Positions 1-5,294 of a DNA stretch of 5,294 nucleotides are shown here, in pieces; positions within the stretch are counted from its first letter, which is position 1; each line of letters begins with the position of its first letter. The notes beneath the pieces were generated by a model that saw nothing but the letters and a program-made list of their open reading frames with translations, did no database searches and was not told where the DNA came from. The DNA comes from Jatrophihabitans sp. (GTDB taxonomy: Bacteria > Actinomycetota > Actinomycetes > Mycobacteriales > Jatrophihabitantaceae). The translations under genes were made by a program, and so were the position numbers. The stretch lies in the NCBI GenBank assembly GCA_025966255.1, contig JAOPVG010000385.1:1-5294 (forward strand), given 5' to 3'.

Positions 1-722
1 CGCGGATGGGCGGCGATCAGGGTCGCGCCGGTTGTCGCCGCGAGCAGCGCCGGGCCGGCGGGCATGCGGGTCGGCTCGCCGAAGAAGCTCACCTCGATGC
101 CGTTGCGGGACAGGTCGCGGTCGGCGAGCAGGCAGATCCGGCCATTGGCGCGCAGCCGCTGCGACAACACTTCAGTGGGTGGCTGCTGACCGCCGGTGAG
201 CGCGATGACCTCCATCCCGAGACTCTCGCGGTAGGCGACGAATCGATCGAACAGCGACTCGGGCTTGAGCCGCTCGGCGACGGTCGTGAACGGTCCGTAC
301 CGTTCGACCAGCCAGATGCCGGCGGCATCCCAGTTGCCGGAGTGCGGCAGCGCGAAGACCACACCCCGGCCGCGCTCGAGGGCCGTGTCGATGTAGGCGA
401 CCTCCGTGTCTCGGACCCGGGTGCGTTCGGCGACATCGGCGTGGTCCATGTTCTCCAGCCGGAACGTCTCCAACCAGTAGCGCGAGTAGGAACGCAGCGC
501 CTCCCCGACCAGCGTGTCCATCCGCAGCTCGGACATCGTCGGCCCCACGACGCGGCGCAGGTTCTTGCGCAGCTGACGCACCCCGCCGCCGTTGCGCACG
601 GTTGCGGCGTCAGCGACGGCCCGGAAGGTGCGTTCGGACATGCCGCGCGGCATCGCCTTCACCATGCTCCAGCCGGCCGAGTAGCCCGCGCCGATCGCGC
701 GCTCGCGCATCCCCTCGAGCAT
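1..722 (-). CDS. patA: PIM acyltransferase PatA (LpxL/HtrB-like), N-terminal part, cut by window edge
   Basis: Read on the minus strand from ATG at 722, this frame stays open to the window edge, giving 240 residues that end in the middle of the protein. It contains the lysophospholipid acyltransferase H-x4-D signature, HSGNWD, with His127 and Asp132. A later stretch reads DRDLSRNGIEVSFFG followed by MPAGPA; Glu210 in it is the likely partner of the catalytic His, as in mycobacterial PatA. Family role: a membrane-associated enzyme on the cytoplasmic face that transfers a fatty acyl group from acyl-CoA to the mannose on the inositol 2-position of phosphatidylinositol mannosides. The start overlaps the pgsA stop by one base (TGATG on the minus strand), with a weak GGCGGA ribosome site 6 bases upstream. 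The fit to pgsA context supports PatA over a generic lipid A acyltransferase. An in-frame GTG directly before the ATG is an alternative start. The C-terminal third is missing from the window. Confidence 0.9.
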   Translation of the reverse strand, partial: MLEGMRERAIGAGYSAGWSMVKAMPRGMSERTFRAVADAATVRNGGGVRQLRKNLRRVVGPTMSELRMDTLVGEALRSYSRYWLETFRLENMDHADVAERTRVRDTEVAYIDTALERGRGVVFALPHSGNWDAAGIWLVERYGPFTTVAERLKPESLFDRFVAYRESLGMEVIALTGGQQPPTEVLSQRLRANGRICLLADRDLSRNGIEVSFFGEPTRMPAGPALLAATTGATLIAAHP

Positions 723-1339
723 CACGCGTCCGCCGTCTGGATTGCGCGGGACTGGGTCCACACCGTCGCGAAGCGCTGGAAGACGGTGATCGTCGACGCC
801 GCGACGAGCAACCACAGAGCGATCGCCAGAACGTACGGCACGTGTAGTCCGGTGAGGCCCGTCCCGACCAGCACGATGATGAGCCGCTCGGCGCGCTCGG
901 CGATGCCGACCGTGGCCGTCAGCCCGGCCGCCTCGGCCCGAGCGCGGATGTAGGACGTGAGCGATCCGAGAACGAGGCACAACAGCGCGGCGAGCAGCAT
1001 CCAGCGCTGGCCGTGCAGTGCCCAGTACCACCCGACCGCACCGAAGATCGCGGCGTCGGCGATCCGGTCGCAGGACGAGTCGAGCACAGCGCCGAACGTC
1101 GACCCGCCCCCACCCGCGCGCGCCACGGCGCCGTCGACCAGGTCCAGGAGCACGAAGAACGTGATGACCATCGTGCCGGTGAACCACCAACCCTGCGCCA
1201 GAAATACGACCGACCCCGCGACCGCGCCAACGGTGCCGAAGATCGTGATGACGTCGGGTGTGATGCCGGCGTTTGCCAGGCCGGTGCCGAGCGGGACGAG
1301 CGCACGCGAGATCGCGGCACGAGCGTGGATGTTCAGCAC
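722..1339 (-). CDS. pgsA: Phosphatidylinositol-phosphate synthase (CDP-alcohol phosphatidyltransferase)
   Basis: A 205-aa integral membrane enzyme of the CDP-alcohol phosphatidyltransferase family. The full family signature D-x2-D-G-x2-A-R-x8-G-x3-D-x3-D is present, with Asp66, Asp69, Gly70, Ala73, Arg74, Gly83, Asp87 and Asp91; the four Asp bind metal and catalyse transfer. TPDV at 27-30 is the usual CDP-side motif. YIRAR (130-134) and ERAER (148-152) match the arginines that hold inositol phosphate in actinobacterial enzymes, which argues for inositol-1-phosphate plus CDP-diacylglycerol as substrates rather than glycerol-phosphate. Hydrophobic stretches near 30-49, 52-67, 93-110, 113-129, 151-168 and 168-187 fit the six helices of the family. 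The start is a GTG; only a weak ribosome site precedes it, but the N-terminus length matches homologues as I remember them, and no better start lies upstream. The gene is first in an operon with patA, sharing one base with it. Confidence 0.93.
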   Translation of the reverse strand: MLNIHARAAISRALVPLGTGLANAGITPDVITIFGTVGAVAGSVVFLAQGWWFTGTMVITFFVLLDLVDGAVARAGGGGSTFGAVLDSSCDRIADAAIFGAVGWYWALHGQRWMLLAALLCLVLGSLTSYIRARAEAAGLTATVGIAERAERLIIVLVGTGLTGLHVPYVLAIALWLLVAASTITVFQRFATVWTQSRAIQTADA

Positions 1340-1524
1340 GCTGAGGAAGTGTCCATTCAGAGGGCGAGGACGGTCTGGAGCGGTTTGCAGTGGCTCAACG
1401 ATAGCCGCCTAGTCGGGACCGATCTGCGCCGAGCGCTTGTCGGGTGGCCTCGCTTGGGTGTCGAATGCCGGAATCGGTGCGTACGGCCGAGGGTGACTCG
1501 ACGGCGAACTGGAGAGGTGCACGT
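1340..1524. promoter_or_regulatory. Divergent intergenic region between pgsA and the EF-G2 gene
   Basis: These 185 bases separate two divergently transcribed genes, so promoters for both are expected here by position. I see no convincing -35/-10 pair. On the minus strand a TATCGT hexamer (plus positions 1398-1403) fits the loose actinobacterial -10 pattern TAnnnT for pgsA, but no TTGACA-like partner lies 16-19 bases upstream. On the plus strand TTGCAG (1385-1390) and TAGTCG (1410-1415) are 19 bases apart, which is weak. No strong hairpin, riboswitch-like structure or small gene was recognised. The promoter assignment is positional inference only. Confidence 0.45.
1511..1517 (+). promoter_or_regulatory. 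Ribosome binding site that fixes the EF-G2 start
   Basis: GGAGAGG lies 7 bases before the ATG at 1525. It is the strongest Shine-Dalgarno match in the region. The same open frame extends upstream to a GTG at 1444 and an ATG at 1465, neither of which has a comparable site, so 1525 is chosen. Confidence 0.85.
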
Positions 1525-3681
1525 ATGTCGAACAAACGGGCCGCAGTAAAGACCGCCACGGCTCTGTTCGACACGGCAGACAGACCGGAGAAGATCCGCA
1601 ACATCGCCCTCGTGGGCCACTCCGGAGCGGGCAAGACCACGCTCGTCGAGGCCCTGCTCGCGGTCACCGGCACCATCCCGCGGGCCGGCACGATCACCGA
1701 CGGCAATACGGTCAGCGACCACGACCCGGTCGAGGTGGCGCAACAGCGTTCGGTTGCCCTGTCGGTGTGCCCCATCCAGTGGGACAACGTCGTGATCAAC
1801 CTGCTGGACACCCCCGGTTACCCCGACTTCACCGGTGAGCTGCGGGCCGGGCTGCGCGCGGCCGACGGCGCGCTGTTCGTCGTCTCCGCCGCCGATGACA
1901 TCGACCCGATCACGGTGTCGCTGTGGGAAGAATGCGCCGCCGTCGGCACGCCGCGCGCCGTCGTCATCACCAAGTTGGACGCGCCGCGGGCCAACTACCC
2001 GGCCACCGTCGCCGCCTGCCAGCGGGTGTTCGGCGGCGACGACGGGCAGGCCGTACTGCCGCTGTACGTGCCCGCTGACGCAACCACGCTGGTCGGCCTG
2101 CTCACCGAATGCAGTTACGACTACACCGCCGGCTTCCCACCGTCCGAATCACCGGTGCGCAACAACGGCATCCACGAGCCGCGCGCCGCTCTCATCGAAG
2201 CGATCATCAACAACAGCGAGGACGAGACGCTGCTCGAGCGCTACATCTCGGGTGAGGAGATCGGGCTGGAGGTGCTCATCGACGACCTCGAGACCGCGGT
2301 CGCCCGCGGCACGTTCTATCCGGTGCTGCCGGTGTGTGCCGAGACTGGCCTCGGCCTGGCCGAGTTGCTCGAGGTCCTCTCCGGTGGGTTCCCGTCGCCG
2401 GTCGAACTGGACACGCCCGAATCGCTCGCGCTCTACGGAGGGACGACGAAGGCCGTCGAATGCCATCCGGATGGTCCGCTACTGGCCGAGGTCGTACGCA
2501 CCACCGTCGATCCTTACCTCGGTCGGCTGTCCGTGCTGCGCCTGTTCTCCGGGACGTTGACGTCCGAGACGTCCATCCACGTGTCCGGGCACGGCGGCGC
2601 CGACCGCGGCCACCCCGACCACGACGCCGACGAGCGCGTCGCGCAGATCTTCTCCCCGCTCGGGGCGACGCTGCGACCGATCGAGCGGGCCATCGCCGGC
2701 GACATCTGCGCGGTGGGCCGGCTGGGCGTCGCGGAGACCGGCGACACGATCTCGGCGAAGTCCGCGCCGATGCTCATGGCTCCATGGGAGATGCCCGAAC
2801 CGCTGTTGCCGATCGCGGTGCAGGCGGCGACGCGGGGCGACGAGGATGCGCTCGCGAAGGCGCTCGGGCGTCTCACGGCCGGCGACCCGACGCTGCGCAT
2901 CGAGCGGCACGCCGACACCGGTCAGCTCGTCCTGTGGTGTCTCGGCGAGGCGCACGCCGACGTGGTACTCGATCGGTTGCGCGCGACCGGGGCCCATGTC
3001 GACACCGTGCCGTTGCGCATCGGCGTGCAGGAGACCTTCACGACCGAGGCCCGCGGACACGGTCGACTGGTCAAGCAGTCGGGCGGGCACGGGCAGTACG
3101 CCGTGTGCGACGTGATCGTCACGCCGTTACCGCGCGGGGCCGGCATCGAGTTCGCGCAGAAAGTGGTCGGCGGGGCGGTGCCCTCGCAGTTCATCAGCTC
3201 GGTTGAGAAAGGCGTGCGCGCCCAACTCGCCCACGGCCTCACTCAGGAGCACATCCCCGTCGTCGACGTGCTTGTGACCCTCGTCGACGGCAAGGCGCAC
3301 AGCGTCGATTCGTCCGACTCGGCGTTCCAGACAGCGGGCGCACTGGCCGTGAAGGACGCGGCCGCGCAGGGTGGGCTGGCGCTGCTCGAGCCGCTGGCGG
3401 CCGTCGACATCACGGTGCCCGACACGCACGTCGGAACGGTGCTCTCCGACTTGTCGAGCCGGCGCGGACGCGTCACGGGCACCGAACCGGACACCGCCGC
3501 GTTGCTGGGCATGGAGCGCACGATCGTGCATGCCGAGATCCCCGACGCCGAGCTCGTTCGCTACCCGACCACGTTGCGCTCGCTGAGCGCCGGCACCGGC
3601 CGCTTCACCCGGCGCTTCGCCCGCTTCGACCTCGTCCCGGCCAACGTTGCCGCGTCGCTGCGCAACCCCGAGGACGGTTGA
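1525..3681 (+). CDS. fusA2: Elongation factor G-like GTPase (EF-G2 family)
   Basis: A 718-aa protein with the complete five-domain EF-G plan: G domain about 25-290, domain II about 305-415, III about 425-500, IV about 500-620, V about 620-705. The P-loop GHSGAGKTT (31-39) is intact. Other GTPase motifs differ from canonical EF-G: switch I reads RSVAL (75-79) where EF-G has RGITI, G3 reads DTPGYPDF (95-102) with Tyr99 in place of the catalytic-type His, G4 reads TKLD (149-152) instead of NKxD, and G5 is CAE (271-273). Domain IV keeps KQSGGHGQY (517-525) and the VDSSD tip (594-598); domain V keeps LSDLSSRRGRV (640-650). These changes resemble the EF-G2 paralogues (Thermus EF-G-2, mycobacterial FusA2) and not the translocase encoded beside rpsG and tuf. 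Known family members bind GTP, but their cellular role is unsettled; the mycobacterial one is reported to lack ribosome-stimulated GTPase. It appears monocistronic, divergent from pgsA. The start is set by GGAGAGG at 1511-1517. Confidence 0.93.
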   Translation: MSNKRAAVKTATALFDTADRPEKIRNIALVGHSGAGKTTLVEALLAVTGTIPRAGTITDGNTVSDHDPVEVAQQRSVALSVCPIQWDNVVINLLDTPGYPDFTGELRAGLRAADGALFVVSAADDIDPITVSLWEECAAVGTPRAVVITKLDAPRANYPATVAACQRVFGGDDGQAVLPLYVPADATTLVGLLTECSYDYTAGFPPSESPVRNNGIHEPRAALIEAIINNSEDETLLERYISGEEIGLEVLIDDLETAVARGTFYPVLPVCAETGLGLAELLEVLSGGFPSPVELDTPESLALYGGTTKAVECHPDGPLLAEVVRTTVDPYLGRLSVLRLFSGTLTSETSIHVSGHGGADRGHPDHDADERVAQIFSPLGATLRPIERAIAGDICAVGRLGVAETGDTISAKSAPMLMAPWEMPEPLLPIAVQAATRGDEDALAKALGRLTAGDPTLRIERHADTGQLVLWCLGEAHADVVLDRLRATGAHVDTVPLRIGVQETFTTEARGHGRLVKQSGGHGQYAVCDVIVTPLPRGAGIEFAQKVVGGAVPSQFISSVEKGVRAQLAHGLTQEHIPVVDVLVTLVDGKAHSVDSSDSAFQTAGALAVKDAAAQGGLALLEPLAAVDITVPDTHVGTVLSDLSSRRGRVTGTEPDTAALLGMERTIVHAEIPDAELVRYPTTLRSLSAGTGRFTRRFARFDLVPANVAASLRNPEDG

Positions 3682-3696
3682 GCGAGCTCCGCTCGC
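3682..3696 (+). terminator. Short GC hairpin directly after the EF-G2 stop; possible terminator
   Basis: GCGAGC (3682-3687) and GCTCGC (3691-3696) pair perfectly around a TCC loop, starting one base after the stop codon. There is no T-tract behind it. U-less hairpins are often proposed as terminators in actinomycetes, but a 6-bp stem is small, so termination is uncertain. Confidence 0.35.
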
Positions 3697-3719
3697 GGCT
3701 CCTGCACCGAGCTCCGTGC
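3683..3719. repeat. Two CGAGCTCCG copies, each at the centre of an inverted repeat
   Basis: The 9-mer CGAGCTCCG occurs at 3683-3691 and again at 3708-3716, start to start 25 bases apart. The first sits in the GCGAGC/GCTCGC hairpin. The second is flanked by GCAC (3704-3707) and GTGC (3716-3719), a weaker 4-bp stem. GCTC at 3698-3701 could also pair with GAGC at 3709-3712, so alternative folds exist. This could be a fragment of a dispersed palindromic repeat, or part of a bipartite terminator; the window alone cannot tell. Confidence 0.5.
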
Positions 3720-3830
3720 CGTGCTGCCCAGGCCGCGACACCTTGATCGTTTCGGCTGGCGCCCGGTGCCGGGACGGGCTACGGTCAGCGCACTTCGAAG
3801 GGTCTCGGCGCACTGGGGAGGGCAAGCGGG
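3697..3830 (+). promoter_or_regulatory. Intergenic leader upstream of the DUF4328-type gene
   Basis: After the hairpin at 3682-3696, this stretch contains no gene. It contains a small inverted repeat CCCGG/CCGGG (3762-3766 with 3769-3773) and a TACGGT hexamer (3780-3785) that fits an actinobacterial -10; no good -35 lies at the right distance (TTGATC at 3743-3748 is 31 bases away). A GGGGAGGG ribosome site at 3815-3822 stands 8 bases before the ATG at 3831 and supports that start. A promoter here is inferred from position and from the possible terminator upstream. Confidence 0.4.
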
Positions 3831-4607
3831 ATGACCGAATTGAGCGGCGGCGATCCGAACTCGGGCCGGCCCGCAGTCGCGCCACCCACCTACCCACAGC
3901 CGGGTTACCGCGCCTATCCGCCATCTGGATATGACGGCTATCCCCACCCGGGACTTCCGACGAAATCGCTGCGCGGTCTGGCGATCGCGACCCAGATCCT
4001 GCTCGCGATCCAACTTCTCGCCGCGATCGCGCTGCTGTTCCCGGTATTGCACGAGCGCAACCTCATCCAGCGGATCAAGTCCGATCCGCGCTCGGTGACC
4101 CTCGCCGAAGCCGCGCGCGCCGACAACACGGTCAACGCACTCAACGGGTTGGTCCTCGTGCTCTACATCGCGACAGGAGTTGTGTGGATCACCTGGTTTT
4201 ACCGCGCGCGGACCAACACCGACGCCTGGCCGTCGGATTACCAGCGCCGCCGCGCGGGCTGGGCGATCGGCGGATGGTTCTGCCCGATCGTCAACTTCTG
4301 GTTCCCGTACATGATGGCGAAGGACATCCTCGACGACACCGAGGCGGACGTGAACCGCGGGCGGGCGACCCGGCCGCTGGTTGTGATCTGGTGGCTCGGC
4401 TTTCTCGCGCTGCTCGTAGGGGCGCTCGTCCAGCGCGGCCGCGGTGACGCACAGACGATCGACGACTTCACCGGCGACGCCACCCTGAACATCGTGTCCG
4501 TCGTGATACGCATCCTCGCGATTGTGCCCGCGTTCTACGTCGTCCGGCAGATCACCAACGCGCAGAGCGCACGGATACAGCGGGACGCGAACCGGCCGGC
4601 GGGCTAG
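3831..4607 (+). CDS. DUF4328-type four-helix membrane protein with Pro/Tyr/Gly-rich N-terminus
   Basis: A 258-aa protein of unknown function. Residues 1-45 are hydrophilic and rich in Pro, Gly and Tyr (YPQPGYRAYPPSGY region), a low-complexity cytoplasmic-style head seen on many actinobacterial membrane proteins. Four hydrophobic helices follow near 49-71, 103-123, 183-201 and 219-239. Between helices 2 and 3 lies WFYRAR (122-127) and then the Trp-rich motif with Trp144, Trp149 and CPIVNFWFPY (151-160), which is the hallmark of DUF4328 proteins as I know them. There is no signal peptide and no recognisable catalytic motif. The start is supported by GGGGAGGG 8 bases upstream. The gene appears to stand alone: it has a 149-bp gap behind it, and its stop codon overlaps that of the convergent small gene within CTAG. 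Family assignment is by motif recall and should be confirmed with a profile search; function is unknown. Confidence 0.85.
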   Translation: MTELSGGDPNSGRPAVAPPTYPQPGYRAYPPSGYDGYPHPGLPTKSLRGLAIATQILLAIQLLAAIALLFPVLHERNLIQRIKSDPRSVTLAEAARADNTVNALNGLVLVLYIATGVVWITWFYRARTNTDAWPSDYQRRRAGWAIGGWFCPIVNFWFPYMMAKDILDDTEADVNRGRATRPLVVIWWLGFLALLVGALVQRGRGDAQTIDDFTGDATLNIVSVVIRILAIVPAFYVVRQITNAQSARIQRDANRPAG

Positions 4608-4867
4608 AGCCAGACGCCGGGTCGCGCGACCTTGAACAGCATCTCGGCCTTGGTCGGCTGGGGTTGCTCCTGAGCCTTGATGGCGACGATCGCCGAGCCG
4701 CGCACGATGCAGCCGCTGCCCGGGGCCGTCTCGTGCAGGACCTCGGGCTGGGTCTCGGCGAGTTCGCGCCAATGCCGGGCGACGGCGTTGGCGGCCGGAA
4801 CGTCAGGCAGCTCCGTACCCACCATCACCCGCGTGCCGCTGACCAGTTCCAACCACACCTCGTGCAC
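4604..4867 (-). CDS. Small protein of unknown function downstream of ffh
   Basis: An 87-aa soluble protein I do not recognise. The start is GTG at 4867, four bases after the ffh stop; no clear Shine-Dalgarno is visible, so translation is probably coupled to ffh. Codon third positions are almost all G or C, as in its neighbours, supporting real coding. The sequence suggests a small alpha/beta fold: a strand-like VWLELVSG (4-11) and RVMVG (13-17), a likely helix AANAVARHWRELAE (25-38), and a strand pair around CIVRGSAIVAIKAQ (53-66), with an amphipathic C-terminus ending VARPGVWL. There is no membrane segment, signal peptide or metal motif; there is a single Cys (53). Its stop is on the opposite strand of the DUF4328-type stop, within CTAG. 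A role linked to SRP or to ribosome-associated processes is only a guess from position. Confidence 0.72.
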   Translation of the reverse strand: MHEVWLELVSGTRVMVGTELPDVPAANAVARHWRELAETQPEVLHETAPGSGCIVRGSAIVAIKAQEQPQPTKAEMLFKVARPGVWL

Positions 4868-4871
4868 GGCG

Positions 4872-5294
4872 TTACTGCTTGGGCAACTTCAACTTGGACA
4901 GGTCCGGCATCTCCATGCCGGGCGGCAGGCTGGGTGGAAGACCGCCAGCACCACCGGCTCCGCCGCCGAAGCCGCCGGGCTTCCCGCCCGGCATTCCTCC
5001 GGGCATCCCACCAGGGAAGCCGGCGGGCAGGCGCGGCTGCGTGGGACCGCGACCGCCCTTCCCCTTCTTCCCCTTCTTGCCCTTCGTCTTGCGGTTGCTG
5101 TTGCGGCGCATGCCGGGCATGCCCATGTTGCCGAGCTGGCCCATCATCTTGCGGGCCTCGAAGAAGCGGTCGACGAGCTGGTTGACATCGCTGACCGCCA
5201 CGCCCGAGCCGTTGGCGATGCGCAGCCGCCGTGAGCCGTTGATGACCTTCGGGTCCTCGCGCTCGAGCGGGGTCATGCCGCGGATGATCGCGGC
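4872..5294 (-). CDS. ffh: Signal recognition particle protein Ffh (SRP54), C-terminal part
   Basis: The frame is open to the window edge and yields the last 140 residues of Ffh; an internal Met at 5276 is not the start, because AAIIRG before it continues the family sequence. The segment covers the end of the methionine-rich M domain. Residues 19-31 (NGSRRLRIANGSG) are the helix-turn-helix that binds the SRP RNA, followed by VNQLVDRFFEARKMM (37-51) and a Met-rich stretch (MGMPGM, 57-62) of the kind that contacts signal sequences. The tail is a Lys-rich block (69-79) and then a long Gly/Pro/Met-rich low-complexity stretch (92-118), ending in LSKLKLPKQ. Ffh binds 4.5S/SRP RNA and hands ribosome-nascent chains to FtsY at the membrane. 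The NG GTPase domain lies outside the window. The stop is TAA, followed four bases later by the start of an 87-aa gene. Confidence 0.95.
   Translation of the reverse strand, partial: AAIIRGMTPLEREDPKVINGSRRLRIANGSGVAVSDVNQLVDRFFEARKMMGQLGNMGMPGMRRNSNRKTKGKKGKKGKGGRGPTQPRLPAGFPGGMPGGMPGGKPGGFGGGAGGAGGLPPSLPPGMEMPDLSKLKLPKQ
4941..5021 (-). repeat. Gly/Pro/Met-rich low-complexity stretch in the Ffh tail
   Basis: The codons for residues 92-118 of the Ffh fragment encode successive PGGM/PGGK/PGGF units and then Gly/Ala runs. At DNA level this is an imperfect 12-base tandem repeat, clearest at 4971-5015, that could vary in copy number between strains. Such tails are common in actinobacterial Ffh. 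Confidence 0.7.

Noticed and set aside
6..953. Long plus-strand open frame (315 codons) over patA and pgsA
   Set aside because: Antisense to two genes with clear catalytic motifs; its product is Arg/Gly/Ala/His-rich with no domain, typical of a high-GC shadow frame.
1444..1524. Upstream in-frame starts (GTG 1444, ATG 1465) for EF-G2
   Set aside because: The added residues do not resemble EF-G N-termini and neither start has a ribosome site, whereas GGAGAGG stands 7 bases before ATG 1525.
3762..3773. CCCGG/CCGGG inverted repeat as a terminator or operator
   Set aside because: Only five base pairs with a two-base loop in very GC-rich DNA and no T-tract; expected by chance.
3127..3924. Minus-strand open frame of 265 codons opposite the EF-G2 C-terminus
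   Set aside because: Opposite conserved domain IV and V sequence; low-complexity Arg/Gly/Ala product and no supporting start signal.
3561..4772. Minus-strand open frame of 403 codons spanning the EF-G2 end, the gap and the DUF4328-type gene
   Set aside because: It crosses three better supported genes and an intergenic gap, and is Arg/Gly/Asp-rich with no family motif; long chance frames are common at this GC content.
4664..5234. Two plus-strand open frames opposite ffh and the 87-aa gene
   Set aside because: They oppose the conserved SRP RNA-binding motif of Ffh, and their products are Arg/Ser/Ala-rich with no recognisable domain.

Overview
This window is ordinary-looking chromosomal DNA from a high-GC Gram-positive bacterium (Actinomycetota). 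Third codon positions are almost all G or C. The left end encodes phosphatidylinositol-phosphate synthase and a phosphatidylinositol mannoside (PIM) acyltransferase, a lipid pathway largely restricted to this phylum. The SRP54 protein has a Lys-rich then Gly/Met/Pro-rich tail, and an EF-G-like paralogue and a DUF4328-type membrane protein are present, all common in actinomycetes. The sequence does not allow a genus call.

Layout, left to right. Positions 1-722 (minus) hold the N-terminal 240 residues of the PIM acyltransferase PatA, cut by the window edge. Its start overlaps the stop of the phosphatidylinositol-phosphate synthase gene pgsA (722-1339, minus), so the two form a translationally coupled operon; the mannosyltransferase pimA would be expected next, outside the window. 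A 185-bp intergenic region (1340-1524) separates pgsA from a divergent 718-aa EF-G-like GTPase (1525-3681, plus). A 149-bp gap (3682-3830) contains two small GAGCTC-centred hairpins and leads to a four-helix DUF4328-type membrane protein (3831-4607, plus). That gene ends stop-to-stop, within a shared CTAG palindrome, against an unrecognised 87-aa protein (4604-4867, minus). The 87-aa gene lies 4 bp downstream of ffh, the signal recognition particle GTPase, of which the last 140 residues are present (4872-5294, minus).

Functional reading. The window touches three unrelated cellular jobs: inositol phospholipid and PIM synthesis at the membrane (pgsA, patA), translation or ribosome-associated GTPase activity (EF-G2), and co-translational membrane targeting (ffh plus a small co-transcribed partner). 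No mobile element, CRISPR array, tRNA, rRNA or toxin-antitoxin module was seen. I did not find a clearly new system. The points most worth a second look are the non-canonical GTPase motifs of the EF-G paralogue, the small unknown protein behind ffh, the shared stop palindrome, and the paired hairpins after the EF-G gene.
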